A stretch of DNA of 17,116 nt from an uncultured Oscillospiraceae bacterium (GTDB lineage Bacteria; Bacillota; Clostridia; Oscillospirales; Oscillospiraceae). Of this stretch, positions 5,427-11,728 are shown one piece after another. The first letter of the stretch is position 1. Each line of letters opens with the position of its first letter. The notes under the pieces are model-generated. The model had not been told where the DNA came from and made no database searches. It worked only from the letters and a program-made list of their open reading frames with translations. Location of the stretch: positions 1 through 17,116 of the forward strand of contig CAKTVN010000008.1 in NCBI GenBank assembly GCA_934623545.1, read 5' to 3'. The position numbers and the translations under genes are program-made.

Positions 5427-5459
5427 CGCGCGGCAAATGGAAGTCCCATTTGCCGCGCG
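5427..5459. repeat. Perfect 14-bp inverted repeat just upstream of the dnaX -10
   Basis: CGCGCGGCAAATGG (5427-5440), loop AAGTC, CCATTTGCCGCGCG (5446-5459). It occupies the -35 region of the dnaX promoter. It could be an operator, the end of an element inserted beside the promoter, or a transcript end for readthrough; there is no T-run in the minus direction. Confidence 0.7.
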
Positions 5460-5520
5460 AGTGTGCTTGCCAAAAGTATTTTTGACAAGCTCTCAAACGC
5501 GATTCGCTGCGCTGCCTCGT

Positions 5521-5624
5521 CGAAACAAACTGCACATCCCTCGCTTCGCCGCGAGCGGCAAAGCTCGTCCGTTTTGTTGTTTCTCCTCTCCAAATGTGAA
5601 TCGCTTCGCTGGATTCACATTTGG
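5521..5624 (+). repeat. Dispersed repeat R3, copy 1
   Basis: The order of blocks is: GAAACAA, CACATCCCTCGCTTC, a small hairpin (GCCGC / GCGGC), CTCGTCCGTT, TTGTTTC, and a perfect 13-bp hairpin at 5590-5624 (CCAAATGTGAATC, loop GCTTCGCTG). The same blocks recur at 10967-11112. Three paired regions differ in sequence between the copies yet remain complementary: GAAACAA/TTGTTTC versus GGAACAA/TTGTTCC, GCCGC/GCGGC versus CGCG/CGCG, and the outer part of the last stem. The final stem is followed by TTTTT on the plus strand. No gene is credible in 5371-5724. Confidence 0.75.
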
Positions 5625-5643
5625 TTTTTAAGGAACGTAAGGT

Positions 5644-5707
5644 GTTATGCGCGGCGTACACGCTGCGCATAACAAATTTACACTTTATTCGCACCTGCGG
5701 GTGCGAA
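5644..5707. repeat. Two further hairpins downstream of the ABC operon
   Basis: 5644-5673 is GTTATGCGC / GCGCATAAC with an inner GCG-TACA-CGC stem. 5688-5707 is a perfect TTCGCACC / GGTGCGAA with loop TGCG. They follow the minus-strand ABC operon stop at 5725. Neither has a T-run in that direction, so they may be weak transcript ends or repeat parts. Confidence 0.55.
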
Positions 5708-5724
5708 CTCTACGAGGTTTTTCT

Positions 5725-7467
5725 TCAGCCTTCAAACTGGCTGTTATACAGCGCGGCGTAGAAGCCCTTCTTTTCCAGAAGCTCCTCATGCCGCCCCTGC
5801 TCGATGATGTGCCCATCCTTCATGACGAGGATCACATCCGCCTCGCGGATGGTCGAGAGCCGGTGCGCCACGATGAAGCTCGTCCTGCCGCGCATCATGT
5901 GCGCGAACGCCGCCTGAATGCGCAGCTCCGTGCGGGTGTCGATGGAGCTCGTCGCCTCGTCCAGAATGAGCATCGGCGGCAGGCAGAGCATCACGCGCGT
6001 GATGCACAGCAGCTGCTTCTGCCCCTGAGAGAGGCTTCCGCCGTCCTCAGTGATCACGGTGTCATAGCCCTCCGGCAGCCGCCGGATGAAGCTGTCCGCG
6101 TGCGCCGCCTGCGCCGCCGCGATCATCTCTTCTTCCGTCGCGTCGGGCTTTCCCATGCAGATGTTCTCGCGGATGGTCCCGCTCTTGAGCCACGTGTCCT
6201 GAAGGACCATGCCGTAGCTCGCGCGCAGGCTCCGCCGGGTCACATGGCGGATGTCTCTGCCCTCGACGTCGATCTCGCCGGCGTTTACATCGTAAAAGCG
6301 CATCAGAAGATTGATGAGCGTCGTCTTTCCGCAGCCGGTCGGACCGACGATCGCGATGCGCTGACCGGGCTGCACGCGCAGATTCAGGTTTTCGATGAGC
6401 TTCCGCTCCGGTACATAGGAGAATGACACATCTTTCAGCCCGACACTGCCGCGAACGTCCGACAGGACCGCCGCGTCCGGCGCGTCCGGCGTCTGCGCGG
6501 GCTCGTCGATCACGGCGAAGATGCGCGCCGCGCAGGCAAGCGCGTTCTGAAGCTCCGTCACCACGCCGGAAATTTCGTTAAACGGCTTTGTATACTGGTT
6601 CGCGTAGCTCAGAAGCGTCGAGAGATTGCCGACCGTGATATTGCCGCTGACCGCCGCCAGCGCGCCGGTCAGCCCGACCGCAGCATAGACCACGCTGTTG
6701 ACAAACCGCGTGACCGGGTTCGTGAGCGAGGAGAAGAATGTCGCGCGCAGCGCCGCCTTTTCCAGCCGCCCATTGATCTCGTCGAACTTTTCAAGGCTCG
6801 CCTGTTCGTGCGAGAATGCCTGCACGACCTTCTGATTGCCGATCATCTCGTCCATATGCGCCGTCTGTTCGCCGCGCGTGGAGGACTGAAGCTTGAACAT
6901 ACTGTACGTCCGCTGTGCGATGAATTTCGCCGCGAACAGCGACAGCGGCGTCAGCACGACGACTACCAGCGCGATCACCCAGTGGATGCGCAGCATGAAA
7001 AACAGTGTCCCGAAGATCGTCACGACGCCGGTAAACAGCTGCGTGAAGCCCATCAGAAGCCCGTCCGCGAACTGGTCCGCGTCCGCGATGAGGCGGCTCA
7101 CCAGCTCGCCGCCCGGATGCGCGTCCAGATAGGAGAGCGGGAGGATTTGAAGCTTCCGGAACGCGTCCGCGCGCACATCGCGCACGACGCCGAAGGTGAT
7201 GCGGTTATTGAGGTCGCTCATGATCCATTGCAGCAGCGCAGTCCCCGCCGCGACCGCTGCGACCTGACCCAGAAGCGTGAGCACCGTCTGGAGATCGACA
7301 TCTCCCGGACCGACGATGCAGTCGATCGCGTCGCCGACCAGGATCGGCACATACAGCGTCCCGGCGACCGAAGCCGCTGCCAGAAGCACCGACAACGTCA
7401 TCATCGCCCAGCGCTTTTTCAGATACCGCAGCACACGGCGGAGCGTTTTCGTGGAGGATCCCTTCAT
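5725..7467 (-). CDS. Heterodimeric ABC exporter, subunit with the intact catalytic site
   Basis: The 580-residue protein has an N-terminal transmembrane domain (about residues 20-320, around six hydrophobic segments; it contains the coupling-region pattern DAHPGGELVSRL) fused to an ATPase domain. Walker A is GPTGCGKT (375-382), the Q-loop Q423, Walker B ILDEATSS with catalytic E504, and the switch histidine H535 is in IVAHRLST. The signature is LSQGQ (479-483) instead of LSGGQ. That is expected, because this signature completes the partner's degenerate site. Heterodimeric exporters of this type (TM287/288, BmrCD) move drugs, lipids or peptides outward; the substrate here cannot be read from sequence. 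The start follows AAAAGGAGG by 9 bases and lies one base after the partner's stop, so the two are translationally linked. Confidence 0.93.
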   Translation of the reverse strand: MKGSSTKTLRRVLRYLKKRWAMMTLSVLLAAASVAGTLYVPILVGDAIDCIVGPGDVDLQTVLTLLGQVAAVAAGTALLQWIMSDLNNRITFGVVRDVRADAFRKLQILPLSYLDAHPGGELVSRLIADADQFADGLLMGFTQLFTGVVTIFGTLFFMLRIHWVIALVVVVLTPLSLFAAKFIAQRTYSMFKLQSSTRGEQTAHMDEMIGNQKVVQAFSHEQASLEKFDEINGRLEKAALRATFFSSLTNPVTRFVNSVVYAAVGLTGALAAVSGNITVGNLSTLLSYANQYTKPFNEISGVVTELQNALACAARIFAVIDEPAQTPDAPDAAVLSDVRGSVGLKDVSFSYVPERKLIENLNLRVQPGQRIAIVGPTGCGKTTLINLLMRFYDVNAGEIDVEGRDIRHVTRRSLRASYGMVLQDTWLKSGTIRENICMGKPDATEEEMIAAAQAAHADSFIRRLPEGYDTVITEDGGSLSQGQKQLLCITRVMLCLPPMLILDEATSSIDTRTELRIQAAFAHMMRGRTSFIVAHRLSTIREADVILVMKDGHIIEQGRHEELLEKKGFYAALYNSQFEG

Positions 7468-7468
7468 C

Positions 7469-9193
7469 TTACGCTTCCTCCTTTTTGTACTGGGATTCGT
7501 GAATTTCACGGTAGAGCGCGCAGCTTTGCAGCAGCTCGTCGTGCGTCCCGACCCCCGCGAGCTGCCCGTTGTCGAGCACAAGGATGCGGTCGGCGCTGCG
7601 GATGGAGGAGGTGCGCTGTGAGACGATCACGACGGTCGGCTTTTCCGGCAGTGCACGCAGCGCCTTGCGCAGCGCGGCGTCTGTTGCGAAGTCCAGCGCC
7701 GAGGCGCTGTCGTCCAGAATCAGGATCTCGGGCTTGCGCACCAGCGCGCGGGCGATCGTGAGCCGCTGCCGCTGACCGCCGGAGAGATTGCGCCCGCCCT
7801 GCTCGATCTCATAGTCCAGACCGTTTTCCTTCCCGGCGACGATCTCTTCCGCCTGCGCGGCGCAAAGCGCATCATGCAGCGTCTCGTCGCTTGCCTCCGG
7901 GTTGCCCCAGAGGAGATTTTCCCGGATGGTCCCCTGAAACAGGACCGCCTTCTGCGGCACGACGCCGACGCGGCGGCGGAGGCTCTCCTTCGGGAACGCC
8001 TTCACATCCGCGCCGTCTACGCGCACGGAGCCCTCCGTCGCGTCATAAAAGCGCGGGATGAGGTTTACGAGCGAGGTCTTGCCGGAGCCGGTGCCGCCGA
8101 TGACGCCGATCGTCTCGCCGCGCATGGCGCGGAAGCTGATGCCGTCCAGCGCGTCGCCGCCCGCGCCCGCGTAGCGCAGGGAGACGTTTTCAAAGTCGAT
8201 GACCGGCGCGGAAGGGTCGGTCTGCGGCTCGGTCTCGGGGCACTGCTGGCTGCACGGGATCTCCAGCACCGCGCCGACGCGGTTGCAGCACGCGACCGAG
8301 CGCGTGATATTGAGGATCAGATTGGCGAGCTTGATGAGCTCCACCAAAATCTGCGACATATAGTTGTACAGCGCGATCACATCGCCCTGACTGAGCGCAC
8401 CGCTCTCGACCCGCAGCGCGCCGGTGCGGATGAGTGCGACGATCGCGAGGTTGATGATGACATAGGTCGCCGGATTGAGCAGCGCCGAGATGCGTCCGAC
8501 GTGATTCTGCGCGCGCGTCAGGGCGTTATTTTCCGCCTCAAAGCCGCGAATTTCCTCGTCCTCGCGCCCGAATGCGCGCAGAACGCGCACGCCCGTTAAG
8601 TTTTCGCGCGTGCGCCCGAGCACGCGGTCCAGCCGCTCCTGCACTTTCCGGTACAGCGGGATGCAGATGATCATCACCGCAAAGACCACCGCAAACAGGA
8701 TGGGGATGACGATCGCAAACACGCTCGCGGTCTTTACGTCGATGGTGAACGCCATCACCATCGCGCCGAACACCACGAACGGCGAGCGCAGCGCCAGCCG
8801 GAGCGTCAGATTGAGCCCGGACTGCACCTGATTGAGGTCGCTCGTCAGCCGCGTCAGCATCGTCGAGGTACCGATGGTGTCCAGCTCCGTGTATGACAGC
8901 GTCTGCAAATGCGCGAACAGCTCGCGGCGCAGCCGCGAGGTCGAGCCGACCGCTGCCTTTGCCGCGAAATACTGCGCCGTGACCGAGCTTGCAAGCCCCG
9001 CAAGCCCCAAAGCGACCATCAGCAGGCTCATCCGCAGGATGTAGTCCGTGTCGCCGGTCTTGACGCCGCCGTCAATGATCGCCGCAACGATCAGCGGGAC
9101 CATCAGCTCCAGCCCCGCCTCGAGCAGCTTGAAAAGCGGACCGAGGATGCTCTCCTTCCGGTATGCCCGCAGCTGTGTGAGTAAGTGTTTCAT
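7469..9193 (-). CDS. Heterodimeric ABC exporter, subunit with a degenerate ATPase site
   Basis: The 574-residue half-exporter has a transmembrane domain (about residues 17-300) and an ATPase domain. Walker A is GGTGSGKT (366-373), Q-loop Q414 and signature LSGGQ (470-474) are canonical. The Walker B motif is ILILDD, with D495 where the catalytic glutamate should be, and the switch residue is Q526 (VIVSQRTSS) where a histidine is usual. These are the standard marks of the non-hydrolysing half of heterodimeric exporters. It pairs with the protein encoded immediately downstream. The start follows GGAAGG by 6 bases. It is the first gene of the operon, with a possible extended -10 at 9227-9235. 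There is no accessory peptidase or fusion domain, so a bacteriocin-processing transporter is unlikely; the substrate is unknown. Confidence 0.93.
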   Translation of the reverse strand: MKHLLTQLRAYRKESILGPLFKLLEAGLELMVPLIVAAIIDGGVKTGDTDYILRMSLLMVALGLAGLASSVTAQYFAAKAAVGSTSRLRRELFAHLQTLSYTELDTIGTSTMLTRLTSDLNQVQSGLNLTLRLALRSPFVVFGAMVMAFTIDVKTASVFAIVIPILFAVVFAVMIICIPLYRKVQERLDRVLGRTRENLTGVRVLRAFGREDEEIRGFEAENNALTRAQNHVGRISALLNPATYVIINLAIVALIRTGALRVESGALSQGDVIALYNYMSQILVELIKLANLILNITRSVACCNRVGAVLEIPCSQQCPETEPQTDPSAPVIDFENVSLRYAGAGGDALDGISFRAMRGETIGVIGGTGSGKTSLVNLIPRFYDATEGSVRVDGADVKAFPKESLRRRVGVVPQKAVLFQGTIRENLLWGNPEASDETLHDALCAAQAEEIVAGKENGLDYEIEQGGRNLSGGQRQRLTIARALVRKPEILILDDSASALDFATDAALRKALRALPEKPTVVIVSQRTSSIRSADRILVLDNGQLAGVGTHDELLQSCALYREIHESQYKKEEA

Positions 9194-9226
9194 AATATGC
9201 CTTCCAAATTACGCAAAGATAAAATT

Positions 9227-9235
9227 AGTGTAGCA
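9227..9235 (-). promoter_or_regulatory. Possible extended -10 promoter of the ABC exporter operon
   Basis: Minus strand TG-C-TACACT, about 34 bases before the start codon. There is no convincing -35. Support comes from the extended -10 and from a terminator-like palindrome further upstream. Confidence 0.45.
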
Positions 9236-9269
9236 CGTTTAGAGGAAATTTTCCATCCCGATCTGACAC

Positions 9270-9288
9270 AAAAAACCGCCGCGGCGGT
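9270..9288 (-). terminator. Terminator-like palindrome upstream of the ABC operon
   Basis: Minus strand ACCGCCGCGGCGGT followed by TTTTTT. The stem is short with a tight loop. It would stop transcription coming from the opposite strand of mtnN before the ABC promoter. It lies outside the mtnN promoter, so it should not affect that gene. Confidence 0.4.
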
Positions 9289-9293
9289 ATCGC

Positions 9294-9322
9294 TTGCATT
9301 TGGCGCGGTTTCCCGCTACAAT
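9294..9322 (+). promoter_or_regulatory. Sigma-70 promoter of mtnN-luxS
   Basis: TTGCAT (9294-9299), a 17-bp spacer and TACAAT (9317-9322) make a near-consensus promoter. Transcription should start near 9329, leaving a leader of about 23 bases, too short for a riboswitch. Confidence 0.85.
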
Positions 9323-9351
9323 AAGGGCATCAAAGCTCAGGGAGGGACTTT

Positions 9352-10026
9352 ATGACCATCGGACTTATTTACGCCATGCGCGGAGAGATCGAAAGCCTCT
9401 TGACGGACGAGACCGCCGAGCCGCTTCAGACCGTCGCGGGCGTTTCGTTTTATCGGATCCGCCCCAACGTCGTCGCCTGTGCCGGGGGCGTCAGCAAGGT
9501 CAACGCCGCTATGGCGACGCAGCTTCTGATCTCGCTTTACAAGCCTGACCTTGTCATCAACGCGGGCGTTGCGGGCTGCTTTGAGGAGCTGCCGATCGGA
9601 ACGCTCGTTCTGGCAGAGGGCTTTTTGCAGCATGACGTCGATACGACTGCTGTCGGCGACCCGATCGGGCTGGTCTCGACCGTCGATCAGACCCGTTTCC
9701 CGGTGAGCGATCTGCCGCGCGCGAAGGCGGCGATGGACCGCACGGGCTACGCCTACCGGACCGGCTGGGTCGCGACTGGTGACTGGTTCGCCACCGACAC
9801 GCCCCGCGCGCACTGGATCGCCGACACCTTCCATCCGCTCCTGTGCGACATGGAGGGCTGCGCCGACGCGCAGGTCTGCATGAGAAACGGCGTGCCGTTC
9901 CTGTCGCTCAAGTCGGTGTCTGACTGCCTGTTCTGCCATCACGATTTCTTCTTCAATTTCCCGACTGCCATGAAGGACCTCAACAGCGCCGTCATGGCAT
10001 GGGTGGACGCACTGGAGGTGTTGTAA
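9352..10026 (+). CDS. mtnN: 5'-methylthioadenosine/S-adenosylhomocysteine nucleosidase
   Basis: The 224-residue protein belongs to the PNP/UDP phosphorylase superfamily. It cleaves adenine from S-adenosylhomocysteine and methylthioadenosine in the cytoplasm; the S-ribosylhomocysteine product feeds LuxS. Catalytic residues can be placed: E12 in YAMRGEIES, the substrate-binding MEG (E168) in LLCDMEGCADAQVC, and the catalytic aspartate D191 in LKSVSDCLF. The glycine-rich ACAGGVSKVNAA and VINAGVAGCF stretches are also typical. Length is near the family norm (about 230). GGGAGGG lies 5 bases upstream of the ATG. It is followed after one base by luxS, a logical and common pairing. Unusual points are the tail FCHHDFFFNFP and a high cysteine content (eight). 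Confidence 0.94.
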   Translation: MTIGLIYAMRGEIESLLTDETAEPLQTVAGVSFYRIRPNVVACAGGVSKVNAAMATQLLISLYKPDLVINAGVAGCFEELPIGTLVLAEGFLQHDVDTTAVGDPIGLVSTVDQTRFPVSDLPRAKAAMDRTGYAYRTGWVATGDWFATDTPRAHWIADTFHPLLCDMEGCADAQVCMRNGVPFLSLKSVSDCLFCHHDFFFNFPTAMKDLNSAVMAWVDALEVL

Positions 10027-10027
10027 A

Positions 10028-10495
10028 ATGGAACGTATCGCAAGCTTTACCGTCAACCACGACGTGCTCGTCCCGGGGCTGTATCTCTCCCGCCGCGACG
10101 GGACCGTCACGACCCTTGATCTGCGCTTTAAGACGCCGAACACCGGCGATCTGCTGAGCAACGCCGAAATGCACTCGGTCGAGCACATCATCGCAACGCT
10201 TCTGCGCAATTCCGCCGAGAAGGACGCTGTTATTTATTTCGGACCGATGGGTTGCCAGACCGGCTTCTATTTTCTGTTTGACAGCGCGCAGCTCTCCGAC
10301 GAAGCAGCCATTGCCCTCGTCCAGCGCGTTTTCTCCGAAGCTGCGGTCTACGACGGACCGATGCCCGGCAAAAGCGCCGTCGAATGCGGCAATTACCGCA
10401 ATCTCGATACCGCGCTGGCAAGAAGCTGCTGCGCGTTTTATTCGGGTGTGATCCGGGATTGGAGCGCGGAGCGGCTCCAATATCCGCGCGCATAG
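10028..10495 (+). CDS. luxS: S-ribosylhomocysteine lyase LuxS
   Basis: The 155-residue enzyme converts S-ribosylhomocysteine to homocysteine and DPD, the precursor of AI-2. All key residues are present: H11 in VNHDVLVPG, the metal ligands H49 and H53 with E52 in HSVEH, the catalytic C76 in GPMGCQTGF, and the third ligand C120 in VECGNY. It begins one base after the mtnN stop and uses GGAGGT inside the end of mtnN, so translation is probably coupled. Together the pair detoxifies SAH and recycles homocysteine. AI-2 signalling may be only a by-product, since no receptor is seen in this window. A GC hairpin (CCGCGCG / CGCGCGG) surrounds the stop codon but lacks a T-run. Confidence 0.97.
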   Translation: MERIASFTVNHDVLVPGLYLSRRDGTVTTLDLRFKTPNTGDLLSNAEMHSVEHIIATLLRNSAEKDAVIYFGPMGCQTGFYFLFDSAQLSDEAAIALVQRVFSEAAVYDGPMPGKSAVECGNYRNLDTALARSCCAFYSGVIRDWSAERLQYPRA

Positions 10496-10582
10496 CGCGC
10501 GGGGCTACAGCGCCCGAAGGACGCAAAATAAGCGCATCCGGAGGATGCGGGAGGCATTTTCCGGATTCACCGGAGGTTCCGT
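10483..10582. repeat. Small GC hairpins after luxS
   Basis: CCGCGCG / CGCGCGG spans the luxS stop. Then come a GCGCCC/GGACGC-like pair, GCATCCG / GGATGC and CCGG / CCGG, leading straight into R1 copy B. They resemble the mini-hairpin chains at 1249-1418 and 11554-11728. No clear intrinsic terminator for luxS is seen; this hairpin block may take that role. Confidence 0.55.
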
Positions 10583-10583
10583 T

Positions 10584-10854
10584 TTGCGGTGACACCGCAA
10601 CTGTCGCTCCGCGGGCATACTTTTTTCTGTCTTGCCAGAAAAAAGTATGCAAAAAAGAGGCGCTGGGGAACGAAATAGCGCTTACGCGCGAAAAACAAAT
10701 CGTTACATTCTACGTGCTATCGTTACACCGGTGGTCAAGGAACGCCCTTGCGGGCGGTCGTAGAATCGGGTTTCCTGAGCGCACGAAAAATAATACGGGT
10801 TGCCATGTTAGCACCCGTTGAATATTTGACGTATGAAATTCGGAATGTGTCCGA
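10584..10854 (-). repeat. Dispersed repeat R1, copy B
   Basis: This is the reverse-orientation copy of R1. It begins with the palindrome TTGCGGTGACACCGCAA (10584-10600), then CTGTCGCTCCGC, the 15-bp hairpin at 10615-10650, ATAGCGCTTACGCGC, the AACGCCC-GGGCGGT hairpin, and ends with GTTGAATATTTGACGTA and an AATTCGGAATGTGTCCG block. It faces copy C (11266-11512) to form a large inverted repeat with ~250-bp arms around 411 bp. Short open frames here are translations of the repeat. Confidence 0.83.
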
Positions 10855-10864
10855 TCTAGCGCAG

Positions 10865-10943
10865 GGGCGGACGACCTCGCGCAGCCGTCAGGGGCGCCGG
10901 AGCGCTACGGATGCGGCACACCCCTTGCGGGTGCTGTCCGCCC
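10865..10943 (-). repeat. Segment S in a GGGCGGAC / GTCCGCCC hairpin (copy S4)
   Basis: Hairpin arms GGGCGGAC (10865-10872) and GTCCGCCC (10936-10943) enclose 63 bases that are the reverse complement of segment S. The core is nearly identical to 11581-11642, differing at a single base in CACCCGCRAGG. The empty form of this hairpin is at 1266-1287. Confidence 0.8.
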
Positions 10944-10966
10944 TTGGCGGTAAAAAGAAAACGCCA

Positions 10967-11112
10967 AAGGGGGATTTGCGTCGGAACAAACTTCACATCC
11001 CTCGCTTCCGCGCGGGGCGCGAAATCTCGTCCGTTCCGTTGTTCCTCCTTTTCCCGCACGAATCGCTTCGCTGGATTCGCGCGGGAACCCTTGCCCCTTT
11101 GTGATCCCCCTT
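10967..11112 (+). repeat. Dispersed repeat R3, copy 2
   Basis: The outer arms AAGGGGGAT (10967-10975) and ATCCCCCTT (11104-11112) enclose the R3 blocks GGAACAA, CACATCCCTCGCTTC, a CGCG / CGCG hairpin, CTCGTCCGTT, TTGTTCC, and the hairpin CCCGCACGAATC / GATTCGCGCGGG (11053-11085, loop GCTTCGCTG, one mismatch). See copy 1 at 5521-5624. The hairpin tip GAATC-GCTTCGCTG-GATTC is identical in both, while the outer stem differs but still pairs. Confidence 0.77.
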
Positions 11113-11119
11113 AAAACGA

Positions 11120-11149
11120 CCAAGAAGAGGGCTGATGCCCCCTTCTTGG
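11120..11149. repeat. Isolated hairpin between R3 copy 2 and R1 copy C
   Basis: CCAAGAAG-A-GGGC, loop TGAT, GCCC-C-CTTCTTGG: 12 pairs with one mismatch, followed by ATCATTCC. It could end a transcript coming from either side. The sequence from 11150 to 11265 shows no gene. Confidence 0.6.
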
Positions 11150-11265
11150 ATCATTCCCGGGGTTTGGTTTGTGCAAAAGTTATTTCAAATCAGCAAAAAA
11201 CGCGATGCAGATGCGGATTTGGATAGACCGGCGAGGTAGTCGAAATACTCTGCGTCTGTCTCGAC

Positions 11266-11512
11266 TTCCATACGTCAAATATTCAACGGGCGCTCACGGA
11301 GCGACCCGTTTTTTCTATCGTGCGATGCGGAAACCCGATTCTACGGTCGCCCGAAGGGCGTTCGGTCTACGGAAAGAGGAACGACAACACGTAAAATGTA
11401 ACGACTCGTTTTTCTGCGCGTAAGCGCTATTTTCGCGTCCTGCGCCTCTTTTTTGCATACTTTTTTCTGGCAAGACAGAAAAAAGTATGCCCGCGGAGCG
11501 ACAGTTGCGGTC
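11266..11512 (+). repeat. Dispersed repeat R1, copy C
   Basis: It starts at CCATACGTCAAATATTC. The first hairpin is the best formed of all copies (AACGGG-GCT / AGC-CCCGTT around a CACGG loop, then TTTTTT), so it resembles an intrinsic terminator. Then come GGTCGCCC-GAA-GGGCG, GCGCGTAAGCGCTAT, the 15-bp hairpin at 11455-11490 (identical to that of copy A) and GCGGAGCGACAGTTGCGGT. The similarity to copy A continues through 11571 (GAATACGAAA and CCGCGCC-GGCGCGG). Confidence 0.84.
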
Positions 11513-11553
11513 GCGCAATCATAACGGCACTGCGGTGAATACGAAAAAACATC

Positions 11554-11728
11554 CCGCGCCTGCGGCGCGGTGGGCGGACAGCACCCGCGAGGGGTGTGCC
11601 GCATCCGTAGCGCTCCGGCGCCCCTGACGGCTGCGCGAGGTCGTCCGCCCCTACGGGCTGCGCCCTCGCGGGCGCAAAAGAGGTGTCACCCCTCCGGGGT
11701 GACGAAACCGCGTCCTTCGGGCGCGGTT
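11554..11728. repeat. Mini-hairpin chain running into the araC stop
   Basis: 11554-11570 (CCGCGCC, loop TGC), then the S3 hairpin, 11660-11675 (GCGCCC, loop TCGC), 11685-11703 (GTCACCCC, loop TCC) and 11706-11728 (AACCGCG...CGCGGTT, loop TTC). The last one overlaps the stop codon of the minus-strand araC gene and is followed by TTTCG on that strand, so it may serve as a weak terminator. The order matches the 1249-1418 chain. Confidence 0.7.
11572..11650 (+). repeat. Segment S in a GGGCGGAC / GTCCGCCC hairpin (copy S3)
   Basis: Arms GGGCGGAC (11572-11579) and GTCCGCCC (11643-11650) enclose segment S. In R1 copy A the same arms (1266-1287) enclose only six bases. Flanking bases match copy A on both sides (GGGCGGACA on the left, GTCCGCCCCTACGG on the right), so copy A shows the filled and empty states of one site. 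Confidence 0.82.

Noticed and set aside
3745..5631. Long plus-strand open frame of 628 codons opposite dnaX
   Set aside because: It is antisense to a clear dnaX with intact motifs, is very rich in Arg, Leu and His as expected for the complement of GC-rich coding DNA, and has no ribosome site.
5371..5724. SRP (4.5S) RNA or tRNA upstream of dnaX, as in Bacillus
   Set aside because: No conserved SRP loop motif and no tRNA cloverleaf or TTC box could be found on either strand; the region consists of hairpins and R3.
9323..9351. SAM or SAH riboswitch ahead of mtnN-luxS
   Set aside because: The promoter at 9294-9322 leaves only about 23 bases of leader, too short for any known riboswitch.
10865..11650. 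CRISPR array formed by the recurring GC-rich segment
   Set aside because: Copies are far apart, in both orientations and within different hairpins, with no regular spacers and no cas genes.
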